Below, piece by piece: positions 18,951-27,994 of a DNA stretch of 64,000 nucleotides. The notes beneath the pieces were generated by a model. That model saw only the letters and a program-made list of their open reading frames with translations. It was not told the DNA's origin and ran no database searches. The DNA lies in contig MDHJ01000001.1 in assembly GCA_002150995.1 (NCBI GenBank), forward strand, positions 992,001 to 1,056,000, given 5' to 3'. The DNA comes from Clavibacter michiganensis (GTDB taxonomy: Bacteria > Actinomycetota > Actinomycetes > Actinomycetales > Microbacteriaceae). How positions within the stretch are numbered: the stretch's first letter is position 1; each line of letters opens with the position of its first letter. The translations under genes and the position numbers were made by a program.

Positions 18951-19697
18951 TCAGCCCTGGCGCATCCGCTCCACGGCCTCCTTGGAGGGGCCGTCGAAGG
19001 CGACCTTGCCCGACTGGATGAGGATCCCGCGCTCGCAGAGGTCCGAGACCATGTCGAGGTCGTGGCTCACGACCACGAGGGTCTTGCCCTGGTCGTGCAG
19101 CTCGCGGATCTTCGCGAGGCACTTGCGCTGGAACGGCTCGTCGCCCACCGACAGGATCTCGTCCACCAGCAGGATGTCGACCTCGGTGTGGATGGCGACC
19201 GAGAACGCGAGCCGGAGGAACATGCCCGAGGAGTAGTGCTTGACCTCGGTGTCGATGAACTTCTCGATCTCGCTGAAGGCGACGATCTGGTCGAAGCGCG
19301 CATCGATCTCGTGCTGCTCCATGCCGAGGATCGCTGCATTCAGGTAGATGTTCTCGCGTCCGGACAAGTCGGGGTGGAAGCCCGCGCCCACCTCGATGAG
19401 GCCCGCGATGCGCCCGCGGGCGAGCACCTCGCCGCTGTCCGGCTGGTAGACCCCCGAGATGAGCTTCAGGAGCGTGGACTTGCCGGATCCGTTGAACCCG
19501 AGCAGCGCGACGGACTCGCCGGGGCGCACGGAGAAGCTGACGTCCTCCAGCGCGTCGAACGTGGAGGCCAGGGGCTTGCGGCGGACGGCCGCGATCACGG
19601 TCTCCTTGATGGAGTGCGTGTGGCGCAGGAGGAACGACTTCCGCACGTTCTCCACGATGATGCGCGGGAGCGCGTCCGACTCAGAGGTCCTGGGCAA
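18951..19697 (-). CDS. Polysaccharide ABC transporter, ATP-binding subunit (Wzt/TagH-like)
   Basis: A 248-residue ATPase of a polysaccharide or teichoic-acid exporter. Walker A is LLGFNGSGKST, the signature region is HYSSGMFLRLAFSVAI, Walker B is VDILLVDEILSVGDE, and the switch histidine is in VVVSHDLDMV. The segment IEVGAGFHPDLSGRENIYLN is typical of the Wzt/RfbE/TagH subfamily. There is no C-terminal carbohydrate-binding extension, so it resembles the short form. The gene overlaps the end of the permease gene by 17 bases and forms the transporter with it. Confidence 0.94.
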   Translation of the reverse strand: MPRTSESDALPRIIVENVRKSFLLRHTHSIKETVIAAVRRKPLASTFDALEDVSFSVRPGESVALLGFNGSGKSTLLKLISGVYQPDSGEVLARGRIAGLIEVGAGFHPDLSGRENIYLNAAILGMEQHEIDARFDQIVAFSEIEKFIDTEVKHYSSGMFLRLAFSVAIHTEVDILLVDEILSVGDEPFQRKCLAKIRELHDQGKTLVVVSHDLDMVSDLCERGILIQSGKVAFDGPSKEAVERMRQG

Positions 19698-20550
19698 AGC
19701 GCCCCTCCAGCTTCTTGAAGACGAGCTGCCCGAGCAGGAGGCTCAGGAGCGAGACGCCGAGGGCGATGAAGCCGTACATCCAGAGGTTCTCGGGCAGGTC
19801 GCCCGTGCCGCCCGTGGTCGGGTACCAGAAGCCCGCGTGGAAGAGCTCGACCGCGGCCGTGACCGGGTTCAGCTGGTAGACGACGAGCAGCCAGTCGGGC
19901 AGCACGTCGCGAACCTGGGCGAAGGGGTAGAGCACCGGGGAGGCCCACACGACGACCATGACGATGAGCTCGACGAAGTTCTGGGAGTCGCGGAACGAGA
20001 CGTTCGCGGCGCCGAACAGCATGCCGAGGCCGATGGCCAGGGTGCCGATGATGGCGACGCCCAGCAGGATCCCGAGGACCTGCACGGGCGTCGGCGCCCA
20101 CCCGACGAAGAGGCAGACCACCAGCAGGATCACCAGCTGCGGCAGGAAGTTCACAAGTGCCACGAAGGTGCTCGACACCGGGAAAAGCTCCCGCGGGAGG
20201 TAGATCTTCTTGATCAGCGCCCCGTTGTCGACGAGCGACTTCGTCGAGTTGGAGAACGCCTCCGTGTAGAAGTTGATGAGGATGATGCCCGAGAACAGGT
20301 AGATCGGGTAGTTGACCTGGTTCTGGTTGAGCCGCAGGAACACGCCCATCGCGATGAAGAACACCGCGAACTGCGCCGCCGGCTTCACGTACGACCACAG
20401 CCATCCGAGCACCGAGCCGCGATACCGGACCTGCACCTCCTTGCGCACGAGCAGGGAGAGGAGGTAGCGGCGACGGTAGACGTCGAGGAGGCCCGCGCCC
20501 GTGCCGGGCCTCGAGAACTCCCGCGCCTCGGAACTCGTCATGCTCGACAC
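19681..20550 (-). CDS. Polysaccharide ABC transporter, permease subunit (Wzm/TagG-like)
   Basis: A 289-residue ABC-2 permease with six predicted membrane segments. It starts with a cytoplasmic helix ending VRKEVQVRYRGSVLGWLWSYVKP, the hallmark of the family, and has IKKIYLPRELFPVSS, then LGMLFGAANVSFRD and WASPVLYPF, and ends QLVFKKLEGRFAQDL. With the ATPase it would export a lipid-linked glycan across the membrane. Start GTG 20550 is 10 bases after GAAGGG; ATG 20541, three codons in, is an equally possible start. Upstream is rmlD, on the same strand. Confidence 0.93.
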   Translation of the reverse strand: MSSMTSSEAREFSRPGTGAGLLDVYRRRYLLSLLVRKEVQVRYRGSVLGWLWSYVKPAAQFAVFFIAMGVFLRLNQNQVNYPIYLFSGIILINFYTEAFSNSTKSLVDNGALIKKIYLPRELFPVSSTFVALVNFLPQLVILLVVCLFVGWAPTPVQVLGILLGVAIIGTLAIGLGMLFGAANVSFRDSQNFVELIVMVVVWASPVLYPFAQVRDVLPDWLLVVYQLNPVTAAVELFHAGFWYPTTGGTGDLPENLWMYGFIALGVSLLSLLLGQLVFKKLEGRFAQDL

Positions 20551-20644
20551 GTCGGTGGTGCCCTTCGGACTGCGTGGGGCCCGCGCGGGCGCGGAGCGGG
20601 GACGGGGACGGCATCCGGGATCGGACCGGACACGAGTGTAGCCG

Positions 20645-21499
20645 TCAGGGTGCCCGGAGGACGCCGTGGGCGGCGGCGTCGGACAGCGCCTCCCGCCAGT
20701 CCCGCAACGGGGCGAGCCCCACGCGCGCCCAGCCGTCGTGGCCGAGCACGGAGTACGCGGGACGGGGCGCCGGCCGCACGAAGGACGCGCTGTCGGTGGG
20801 CCGCACGCGCTCGGGATCGAGTCCCGCCTCGGCGAAGACGGCCCGCGCCAGGTCGTACCAGGTGGCGACGCCCGACGACGTCCCGTGGAAGACCCCCGCG
20901 GGCGCGCCGGCCTCGACGAGCTCGACGAGGCGCGCCGCGAGGTCGACCGTCCACGTCGGCTGCCCGCGCTGGTCGTCGACGACGGAGACCGTGTCGTGCG
21001 TCTGCGCGAGCCGCAGCATGGTGGACGGGAAGCTCGGGCCGCCCGCGCCGTACAGCCAGGCGGTGCGCACCACGCTCGCGCCCGCCGGGTGGCCCGCGAG
21101 CACGAGCCGCTCGCCCTCGGCCTTGGTGCGCCCGTAAGCGGAGACGGGAGCGTGCGGGGCGTCCTCCGGGTACGGCGCGACGGCGGATCCGTCGAACACG
21201 TAGTCGGTGGACACGTGCACGATGCGGGCGCCCGCCCCGGCCGCGGCGCGTGCGAGGACGCCGGCGCCCGTCGCGTTGACGACGCGGGCCTCCTCCTCGT
21301 GCTCCTCGGCCGCGTCGACCGCGGTGTACGCCGCGAGGTTCACGACCACGTCGTGGCCGGCGACCGCGGCACGGACCGCGGCCTCGTCGGCGATGTCCAG
21401 CTCGGAGCGCGTGGGCGCGGTCACGTCGTGGCCGGCGAGGGCCGGCAGGAGGTCCTGACCGAGCATCCCGCGGGCGCCGGTGACGAGGATCCGGCTCAC
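20645..21499 (-). CDS. rmlD: dTDP-4-dehydrorhamnose reductase
   Basis: A 284-residue short-chain reductase for the last step of dTDP-L-rhamnose synthesis, NAD(P)H-dependent. N-terminal nucleotide loop TGARGMLGQDLLPAL, then VVNLAAYTAVDAAEEH, HVSTDYVFDG, and the catalytic YGRTKAEGE (YxxxK). C-terminal GQPTWTVDLA is typical of the family. The GTG start overlaps the rmlB stop (GTGA), so translation is coupled. With rmlB on this strand and rmlC/rmlA divergent nearby, the full rhamnose pathway is present. Confidence 0.94.
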   Translation of the reverse strand: MSRILVTGARGMLGQDLLPALAGHDVTAPTRSELDIADEAAVRAAVAGHDVVVNLAAYTAVDAAEEHEEEARVVNATGAGVLARAAAGAGARIVHVSTDYVFDGSAVAPYPEDAPHAPVSAYGRTKAEGERLVLAGHPAGASVVRTAWLYGAGGPSFPSTMLRLAQTHDTVSVVDDQRGQPTWTVDLAARLVELVEAGAPAGVFHGTSSGVATWYDLARAVFAEAGLDPERVRPTDSASFVRPAPRPAYSVLGHDGWARVGLAPLRDWREALSDAAAHGVLRAP

Positions 21500-22485
21500 G
21501 CGGGCAGCTCGGCGCGCTGCTTCAGGGGCTCCCACCAGGAGCGGTTGTCCCGGTACCACTGCACGACGTCGGCGAGGCCCTGCTCGAACGGCACCTGGGG
21601 CGCGTAGCCGAGCTCGCGCTGGATCTTGGAGATGTCGACGGAGTAGCGGAGGTCGTGGCCCTTGCGGTCCTCGACGCGGTCGACGTACGACCAGTCGCGG
21701 CCGGTGGCGTCGAGGAGGAGCTGCGTCAGCTCGCGGTTGGTGAGCTCGGTCCCGCCGCCGATGTTGTAGATCTCGCCGGGCGCGCCCTGCACGAGCACGA
21801 GCGCGATGCCGCGGCAGTGGTCGTCCACGTGCAGCCAGTCGCGGATGTTCAGGCCCTCGCCGTAGAGCGGCACGTGCCGGTCGTCGATGAGGTTCGTGAC
21901 GAACAGCGGGATGACCTTCTCGGGGAAGTGGTACGGCCCGTAGTTGTTGGAGCAGCGCGTGATGGACACGTTCAGCCCGTGGGTGCGGTGGTACGAGCGG
22001 GCGAGCAGGTCGCTGCCGGCCTTCGACGCGGAGTAGGGGGAGTTGGGCTCGAGCGGCCGCTCCTCGTCCCACGAGCCCTCGGCGATGGACCCGTAGACCT
22101 CGTCGGTGGAGACGTGCACGAAGCGCTTCAGGTCGTGGCGGAGGGCGGCGTCCAGGAGCTTCTGCGTGCCGAGCACGTTCGTCTCGACGAAGATGCTGGC
22201 GTCGCGCACGGAGCGGTCGACGTGGCTCTCGGCGGCGAAGTGCACGACCGCGTCGACCTTCGGGATCCACTCGTCGAGCACGGCGTCGTCGCGGATGTCG
22301 CCGTGCACGAACGTGTACCGCGGCGAGTCGCTGACGGGGGCCAGGTTCTCGAGGTTGCCGGAGTAGGTGAGCGCGTCGAGCACGATCACGTCGGCGCCCT
22401 CCAGCCCGGCGTAGTGGTCCTGGAGCGCGTGGCGCACGAAGTTGGAGCCGATGAAGCCGGCGCCGCCGGTCACGAGGATCCTCAT
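21496..22485 (-). CDS. rmlB: dTDP-glucose 4,6-dehydratase
   Basis: A 329-residue extended short-chain dehydratase, second enzyme of dTDP-rhamnose synthesis. N-terminal TGGAGFIGSNFVRHAL binds NAD. HFAAESHVDRS, HVSTDEVYGS and the catalytic YSASKAGSD (YxxxK) follow, then TRCSNNYGPYHFPEK and the IRDWLHVDDHCRGI substrate region. Length fits the family. ATG 22485 is the start because the nucleotide-binding strand begins at residue 2. It is divergent from a small GtrA gene and followed by overlapping rmlD. Confidence 0.95.
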   Translation of the reverse strand: MRILVTGGAGFIGSNFVRHALQDHYAGLEGADVIVLDALTYSGNLENLAPVSDSPRYTFVHGDIRDDAVLDEWIPKVDAVVHFAAESHVDRSVRDASIFVETNVLGTQKLLDAALRHDLKRFVHVSTDEVYGSIAEGSWDEERPLEPNSPYSASKAGSDLLARSYHRTHGLNVSITRCSNNYGPYHFPEKVIPLFVTNLIDDRHVPLYGEGLNIRDWLHVDDHCRGIALVLVQGAPGEIYNIGGGTELTNRELTQLLLDATGRDWSYVDRVEDRKGHDLRYSVDISKIQRELGYAPQVPFEQGLADVVQWYRDNRSWWEPLKQRAELPA

Positions 22486-22630
22486 GGGGATACGTCCTGT
22501 CGTCGAGACGCCGGGCGGGTGGGCCGACGTCGGGGAGAGTCCGCGCTGTTCGGGGGCGGACCGCCTGCGAGTGTACCGGCGGCGGCCGCGCGGGCCACGT
22601 CCCCGTGCGGGGGAGGGCGGCCGGGCGCGG

Positions 22631-22636
22631 CATGAT
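22631..22636 (+). promoter_or_regulatory. -10 element of the 22643 GtrA gene (leaderless)
   Basis: CATGAT, six bases before ATG 22643. Confidence 0.45.
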
Positions 22637-22642
22637 CGCTGC

Positions 22643-23095
22643 ATGGCCGACTCCCGCATCCGCGCGCTCCTCCGCGACGAGCGCGTGGCGTTCCTGCTCG
22701 TCGGCGCCTTCAACACCGCATTCTCCTTCCTCCTGTTCGCCGGCCTCGCGGCGACCGCCGGACGCGCGCTCGACGCCGCCGGCCTGCCGGTGCTCGGCTC
22801 GCTGGTCCCCCTGGCGGGCAGCTACGCCGTGGCCGTCCTCGTGGCGTTCGTGCTCTACCGCCGGCTCGTCTTCCGCGTCCGCGGCCACGTCCTCCGCGAC
22901 CTCGCCCGGTTCGCCTCGGTGTACGTCGTGTCGATCTCCCTGAACGCGGTCTCGCTCCCGCTGCTCGTCGCCGCCGGGGTGCCGCGGCTCCTGGCGCAGG
23001 CGGTCATCGTGGCGGTCATCACGGTCATCAGCTACGTCGGCCACCGCTGGTTCTCCTTCCGCCGCCCGCGCGAGGACCGCGCGCCGGGCCGCTGA
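22643..23095 (+). CDS. GtrA-family membrane protein
   Basis: A 150-residue protein with four hydrophobic segments: VAFLLVGAFNTAFSFLLFAG, a helix near PLAGSYAVAVLVAFVLYRRL, FASVYVVSISLNAVSLPLLV, and QAVIVAVITVISYVGHRWF. The starts RDERVAFLLVGAFNT and end GHRWFSFRRP are nearly the same as in the 38327 protein (KDERVAFLLVGGFNT ... GHKFFSFRRP), so the two are paralogues. GtrA proteins are associated with lipid-linked sugar translocation. Located between divergent rmlBD and rmlCA, so co-regulation with rhamnose synthesis is plausible. No enzyme activity is expected from the family. Confidence 0.88.
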   Translation: MADSRIRALLRDERVAFLLVGAFNTAFSFLLFAGLAATAGRALDAAGLPVLGSLVPLAGSYAVAVLVAFVLYRRLVFRVRGHVLRDLARFASVYVVSISLNAVSLPLLVAAGVPRLLAQAVIVAVITVISYVGHRWFSFRRPREDRAPGR

Positions 23096-23107
23096 GGGGC
23101 CCGTTGC

Positions 23108-23113
23108 TAGACT
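23108..23113 (+). promoter_or_regulatory. -10 element of rmlC (leaderless)
   Basis: TAGACT, seven bases before GTG 23121. Confidence 0.6.
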
Positions 23114-23120
23114 CCGACCC

Positions 23121-23726
23121 GTGCAGATCCGCGAACTCGCCGTACCCGACGCGTACGAGCTCACCCCCGTCCAGCGCACCGACGACCGGGGCGTGTTCCT
23201 CGAGTGGTACCGGTTCGACGAGATCCAGGAGGCGGTCGGCCACCCGCTCGACCTCCGCCAGGCGAACATGAGCGTGTCGAGGCGGGGCGTCGTCCGCGGC
23301 GTCCACTTCGCCGACGTCCCGCGCGGCCAGGCCAAGCACGTGAAGGCCGTCTCCGGCGCCGTGCTCGACTTCATCGTGGACATCCGCGTGGGCTCGCCGA
23401 CCTTCGGCCAGTGGGACAGCGTGCGCCTCGACACCGAGACCCACAAGGCGGTCTACATCTCCGAGGGCCTCGGCCACTGCTTCGTCGCGCTGACCGACGA
23501 CGCCGCCGTCACGTACCTCGTGAGCGACGTCTACAACCCGGCGGCCGAGCACGGCATCACGCCGCTCGACCCCGACCTCGACCTCCGCTTCCCCGAGGAG
23601 GCCGGCGAGGCGCTGCTCTCCCCGAAGGACCTCGAGGCGCCCACCCTCGCCGAGGCGGCTGCCGCCGGGCTCCTCCCCACCTGGTCGGACATGCGCGCCT
23701 TCCACGACTCCCAGAAGGTGAGCTGA
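23121..23726 (+). CDS. rmlC: dTDP-4-dehydrorhamnose 3,5-epimerase
   Basis: A 201-residue cupin epimerase, third enzyme of dTDP-rhamnose synthesis. Motifs: [28 protein letters not shown] (catalytic histidine), [28 protein letters not shown], and [15 protein letters not shown]. Length fits. GTG 23121 follows a TAGACT -10 by seven bases, so the transcript is leaderless. rmlA begins four bases after the stop, with an AAGGTGAG ribosome-binding site located inside the end of rmlC. Confidence 0.94.
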   Translation: MQIRELAVPDAYELTPVQRTDDRGVFLEWYRFDEIQEAVGHPLDLRQANMSVSRRGVVRGVHFADVPRGQAKHVKAVSGAVLDFIVDIRVGSPTFGQWDSVRLDTETHKAVYISEGLGHCFVALTDDAAVTYLVSDVYNPAAEHGITPLDPDLDLRFPEEAGEALLSPKDLEAPTLAEAAAAGLLPTWSDMRAFHDSQKVS

Positions 23727-23730
23727 TCCC

Positions 23731-24594
23731 GTGAAGGGCATCATCCTGGCCGGCGGTTCCGGCACGCGGCTGTGGCCGATCACGAAGGGCATCAGCAAGC
23801 AGCTGATGCCGATCTACGACAAGCCGATGATCTACTACCCCCTGTCGACGCTGATGATGGCGGACATCCGCGAGGTGCTCATCATCACGACGCCCGAGTA
23901 CAACGACCAGTTCCGAGCGCTGCTGGGCGACGGCTCGCACCTCGGCATGCGCATCGAGTACGCCGTGCAGCCCTCGCCCGACGGCCTGGCGCAGGCGTTC
24001 GTCATCGGCGAGGAGTTCATCGGGGACGACTCGGTGGCGCTGGTGCTCGGCGACAACATCTTCCACGGCGCGGGCCTCGGCACGAGCCTGCGCAAGAACA
24101 CCGAGATCGACGGCGCGCTGATCTTCGCGTACCACGTGGCCGACCCGACGGCCTACGGCGTCGTGGAGTTCGACGACGACTTCACGGCCGTCTCCATCGA
24201 GGAGAAGCCGGCGAAGCCGAAGAGCGCCTACGCGGTGCCCGGCCTCTACTTCTTCGACAACGACGTGATCGAGATCGCGAAGTCCATCGAGCCGAGCGAG
24301 CGCGGCGAGCTCGAGATCACGACGGTCAACGACCACTACCTCCAGGCGGGACGCCTGCGCGTGCAGGTGCTCGACCGCGGCACAGCCTGGCTCGACACCG
24401 GCACGTTCGAGAGCATGATGCAGGCCTCCGAGTACGTGAAGGTCATCGAGGACCGCCAGGGCTTCAAGATCGGCTGCATCGAGGAGATCGCCTACCGCGC
24501 CGGCTGGATCGACCGCGACGCGCTCGAGGCGCTCGCACGTCCGCTCATCAAGAGCGGGTACGGGCGGTACCTGGTCACGCTGCTGGAGCAGTAG
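23731..24594 (+). CDS. rmlA: Glucose-1-phosphate thymidylyltransferase
   Basis: A 287-residue nucleotidyltransferase making dTDP-glucose from glucose 1-phosphate and dTTP, the first step of the rhamnose pathway. The signature [19 protein letters not shown] lies at residues 6-24. Next are [20 protein letters not shown], a [19 protein letters not shown] segment, [19 protein letters not shown] and [23 protein letters not shown] 23731 is the start because LAGG must lie near the N-terminus. It is in an operon with rmlC. Confidence 0.95.
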   Translation: MKGIILAGGSGTRLWPITKGISKQLMPIYDKPMIYYPLSTLMMADIREVLIITTPEYNDQFRALLGDGSHLGMRIEYAVQPSPDGLAQAFVIGEEFIGDDSVALVLGDNIFHGAGLGTSLRKNTEIDGALIFAYHVADPTAYGVVEFDDDFTAVSIEEKPAKPKSAYAVPGLYFFDNDVIEIAKSIEPSERGELEITTVNDHYLQAGRLRVQVLDRGTAWLDTGTFESMMQASEYVKVIEDRQGFKIGCIEEIAYRAGWIDRDALEALARPLIKSGYGRYLVTLLEQ

Positions 24595-24640
24595 CGGCGC
24601 AGGAAGCCGACGGGGTCGCCGGGCCGGCGCAGACCCCGGA

Positions 24641-25492
24641 TCAGCTTCCCGTCGACCGCGACATGCGACGCCCGAGATAGAGGTACACGAGGCGGCGCGA
24701 CAGCGCCTTCGCCCGGGCCATCAGATCGCCGAGCCGCACATCCGAGCGAGAGACGACGCCGGGATGCGCGTCGAGCACCCAGCGGTGGAAGCCGGCCGCC
24801 GCGCTGGCCTGCTCACCGGCAAGCCGTACGCTCCACTGGGAGTCGGAGATGCGGAAGCCCGCGAGGGCCTTCGGGCCGACCGAGGCGAAGTCGCCGCGGA
24901 GCAGCACCTTCGCGTACGTGGTCTCGTCGATGAGGTACGGCCAGCGGGAGTCCCACCAGCCGACGGCCTCGAGGTCGGCGCGGCGCATGAGGACGCAGCC
25001 GGGCTCGCCGAACATGTTGGTGCCGGAGCGGATGGTCCGGCGCACCGCGGCGGCGCCGGACATGGCGATGCGCGCCCCGGAGACGCCGTGGTCGCGGACC
25101 ACCGGTCGGCTGTCCGCGTCGACGATGTCGCGCGGCGAGGCGACGAGCACCACCGAGGGTGAGGCGTCGATCTCGGCGACCTGGCGTTCGAGGATGGTCG
25201 GGTAGAGGAGGTCATCGCCGCACACGAGCTTGATCAGCTCGCCGCGGGCCTCCTGGCTCACGCGGTTCCAGTTGCGGAGGGCCCCTCCTCCCGCCTCGGT
25301 CGTGAGCAGCCGGAAGCGCGGGTCATCCGAGTAGCGGGCCATGACGCCTGCCGTGCCGTCGGTCGACGAGTGGTCGGCGATCACCACCTCGAAGTCCGTG
25401 TAGGTCTGCGCGAGGACGGACGCGATCGTCTCCTCGAGGTAGTCGGCGTTGTTGTACGCGGGGATGACGATGGACACGCGGGGTGCGGACAC
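24641..25492 (-). CDS. Family 2 glycosyltransferase
   Basis: A 283-residue GT-A enzyme with a GT2 fold. N-terminal VSIVIPAYNNADYLEETIASVLAQ and VVIADHSSTDGT bind the nucleotide. LVCGDDLLYPT carries the aspartate pair. Later segments FGEPGCVLMRRADLEAVGWWDS and LIDETTYAKVLLRGDF form the acceptor side. No transmembrane helix is evident, so it is likely a peripheral enzyme at the inner membrane face. It is convergent with rmlA, 46 bases apart. The sugar donor is not known. Confidence 0.88.
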   Translation of the reverse strand: MSAPRVSIVIPAYNNADYLEETIASVLAQTYTDFEVVIADHSSTDGTAGVMARYSDDPRFRLLTTEAGGGALRNWNRVSQEARGELIKLVCGDDLLYPTILERQVAEIDASPSVVLVASPRDIVDADSRPVVRDHGVSGARIAMSGAAAVRRTIRSGTNMFGEPGCVLMRRADLEAVGWWDSRWPYLIDETTYAKVLLRGDFASVGPKALAGFRISDSQWSVRLAGEQASAAAGFHRWVLDAHPGVVSRSDVRLGDLMARAKALSRRLVYLYLGRRMSRSTGS

Positions 25493-25658
25493 GGGGGCTC
25501 CGGATCTGATGGGGGCTGGCGCCCGCGCCCCGTCGGCTCCCGGAGGGGAGCGCGGGTCGCGGCGGAGGGAGGCGGGACCATCGTCTCACGCCGCCCGTGC
25601 GGGGCTCCGGCTCCGGCGCCGTGAGCGAGTGCGCGTCCCGGCTCGGCGGCGGCGAGCG

Positions 25659-25666
25659 TATACCCT
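25659..25666 (+). promoter_or_regulatory. Candidate -10 region of the 25781 gene
   Basis: TATACCCT, about 115 bases before GTG 25781. That start also has GGAGGT 11 bases upstream, so this is a leadered transcript. Confidence 0.4.
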
Positions 25667-25780
25667 GAGGAGGCTTCCGGGCGCCCGGGCGGGATCGTCC
25701 GCCGGCGCGGGTCCCGGCGCTCCGTCGGACCGCAGTCGCCGGTCGGAGCCGGCGTCAACGTGTGGAGGTACCAGCTGAAC

Positions 25781-27994
25781 GTGTCGAAGAGAGCCGTGTG
25801 GCCCCTGGTGGTCGTGGTCGGCGTCCTGGTGGGCGCCGTCATCCCCCTGCTCGTGGATCCCGGCTACTACTTCGTGGACGACAGCCAGTCGGGCTTGTTC
25901 GGCCAGTGGTACGAGATCGGCAACCGCGTGCTCGCCGGCGAGTGGGCCCTCGTCGTGCCCCAGGTCTGGCAGTCCGGCAACTACCTCGCCGAGGGTGCAT
26001 GGGGTCTGTTCAGCCCGGCGCTGTGGCTCATCGGAGTGGGTTCCCACCAGCTGCCCGACGCCGTGGTCTACGTGACCCTCGTCAAGCTGGTCTTCCTCGT
26101 CGTGGCCGGGCTCGGTGCGCAGCTTCTCGCCCGCACCTTCGGCATACCGCGGTCGTGGGCCGCCGTCACCGGCATCGCCGCGCCGCTCGCCGGCTTCACC
26201 CTGTACATGGACGCGCCGTCCTGGGCGAACGGCCTCATGGCGTACTGCCTCTGGCCCCTCGCCTGGGCCCTCGCCCGGCGCACGGCGCTCCTCGGCCGGT
26301 CGGCCGTCCCCGCGGTGATCGTCGGGGCCACGCTCATCGGGTTCAGCTATGCCGCGGCGACGATCTTCCTCGGGCTCGTCCTCGGGTCCACCCTGTTCGA
26401 GGCGTGGCGGTTGAAGAGGCCCGGCATGGTCCTCCGGGCGTTCTGGCTGTCGGTCGCGCTGGGGTCGTTCGCCGTGATCGTGCACCTGCCCGGCCTCCTC
26501 ACCGCACCCGTGACGGGACGGACCGACGGCATCATCAACACCGGCCTCCTGACCGTGAACCTCAGCGGCCTGTTCACCTCGAGCACCCCGGTGGGGAGCC
26601 CGCAGATCTACATCTTCGACCGCTACTTCCCGCTCGTCCCCATGCTGTACATCGCCTGGTTCCTGCCGCTCCTCGCATTCGTCGACTGGTCCCGGCTCGT
26701 TCGCCTGCTCCGCTCGAGGTCGCGTCGCGGGATCCTCGTGGTGCTGGTGGCCGCGACCATCGGTGTCCTCCTGCCCAGCGACTTCGCGGTGTTCCGCTTC
26801 CCGGTGCGGATGATGCCGTACCTGACGCTGGCGGTGCTCCTCATCACGGCGCTCGCGCTCGGCCGGGCGCGCGTCGCGCGCGTGACGCGCCGCCGTGTCC
26901 TGTTCGCGGTGGGCTTCGTCGTGGCGAGCTCCGCCTTGACCGACAGCCAGACGCCCGCCTACTGGAAGGTCATCGTCCTGGCGGCCGTCGCCTCGATCGC
27001 CGGGGTCCTCCTGGCCGCGCTCGTCATCCAGCGGCGGCGTGCGGTGGCTCCGGACACCGTGACGCCCGTGGCGGGGGACGCGGTCACCCGGATGCTCGCC
27101 GTGCTGGCCATCGCCGGCACGCTGCTGTTCCTCGTCCCTCAGCATCTCGCGCATCCCAGCTCGCCGCTGCGGAACTACGACGTCCCCGCGGACGTCGCGG
27201 ACTACCAGCGGCAGCTGACGGGAGCCGAGGGTGACGTGCTCGTCGTGGGGACCGTCGCGGACGACGCAGCCGAACGCCGTCAGTGGGCCGACACCCTCGT
27301 CGCGAACCTCTGGTACGTCAATCCCGCCCAGGTGCAGAACGCCTACTCCTCCGTCTACTTCCCCGCCTACCAGGACACCCTGTGCATGGCGTACAACGGG
27401 TACACCTGCTACCAGCTGTTCTCCCGTCTCTTCACGATCGAGCCGCAGACCGGCGAGCGGTACGTCGACCTGCTCTCCGTGAGCTCGATCCAGCTCATCA
27501 AGGAGTCCTTCCCGACCGACGCCGGCTGGTCCCGGGTGCCGGACGGCTGGCACGTGGCGTCCGACACGGCGCTGACCCGTCTCCTCGTCCGCGATGAGCC
27601 GCTGCCGACGGCGGGCGGCGTGGTGTGGCAGTCCGACGGAACCCGCGTCACGGAGGTCGACAGGGACGACTCCGGAGTCCGATTCCGCGTGGACGAGGTG
27701 CCGGCGGACGGTGGCTCCGTCGCGCTCAGCCGCATCCCCTGGCCCGGCTACAGCGCGTCGGAGGGCGAGGTGCAAGCGGAGCCCGTCGCCGGGTTCCTCA
27801 CCCGCGTTGACCTCGACGGCGCGAGCCCCGGGGACGTCGTGGACGTGACCTTCCGAAGCCCCGGATGGCAGGTCCAGTCCCTCGCCGGGATCCTCGTGCT
27901 CCTCGGCCTGGGCGTGATCGAGGTGCACCGCTTCCGTGCACGGCACCGTCGACATGCCGTGACGTCCGCGCCGGCGGCCGAGGTGCGCGCGTGA
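25781..27994 (+). CDS. Large membrane protein, GT-C/YfhO-like
   Basis: A 737-residue polytopic protein with about 12 membrane segments up to residue 440, an extracytoplasmic domain of about 260 residues, and a last membrane helix near the C-terminus (SLAGILVLLGLGVIEVHRF). The first loop contains YYFVDDSQSGLFGQWYEIG, with the acidic pair expected in GT-C glycosyltransferases that use polyprenyl-phosphate sugars. I infer glycosyl transfer outside the membrane; no exact family is recognised. GTG 25781 is used because of GGAGGT 11 bases upstream; GTG 25760 would overlap that site. Its stop overlaps the GTG of the next glycosyltransferase. Confidence 0.72.
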   Translation: MSKRAVWPLVVVVGVLVGAVIPLLVDPGYYFVDDSQSGLFGQWYEIGNRVLAGEWALVVPQVWQSGNYLAEGAWGLFSPALWLIGVGSHQLPDAVVYVTLVKLVFLVVAGLGAQLLARTFGIPRSWAAVTGIAAPLAGFTLYMDAPSWANGLMAYCLWPLAWALARRTALLGRSAVPAVIVGATLIGFSYAAATIFLGLVLGSTLFEAWRLKRPGMVLRAFWLSVALGSFAVIVHLPGLLTAPVTGRTDGIINTGLLTVNLSGLFTSSTPVGSPQIYIFDRYFPLVPMLYIAWFLPLLAFVDWSRLVRLLRSRSRRGILVVLVAATIGVLLPSDFAVFRFPVRMMPYLTLAVLLITALALGRARVARVTRRRVLFAVGFVVASSALTDSQTPAYWKVIVLAAVASIAGVLLAALVIQRRRAVAPDTVTPVAGDAVTRMLAVLAIAGTLLFLVPQHLAHPSSPLRNYDVPADVADYQRQLTGAEGDVLVVGTVADDAAERRQWADTLVANLWYVNPAQVQNAYSSVYFPAYQDTLCMAYNGYTCYQLFSRLFTIEPQTGERYVDLLSVSSIQLIKESFPTDAGWSRVPDGWHVASDTALTRLLVRDEPLPTAGGVVWQSDGTRVTEVDRDDSGVRFRVDEVPADGGSVALSRIPWPGYSASEGEVQAEPVAGFLTRVDLDGASPGDVVDVTFRSPGWQVQSLAGILVLLGLGVIEVHRFRARHRRHAVTSAPAAEVRA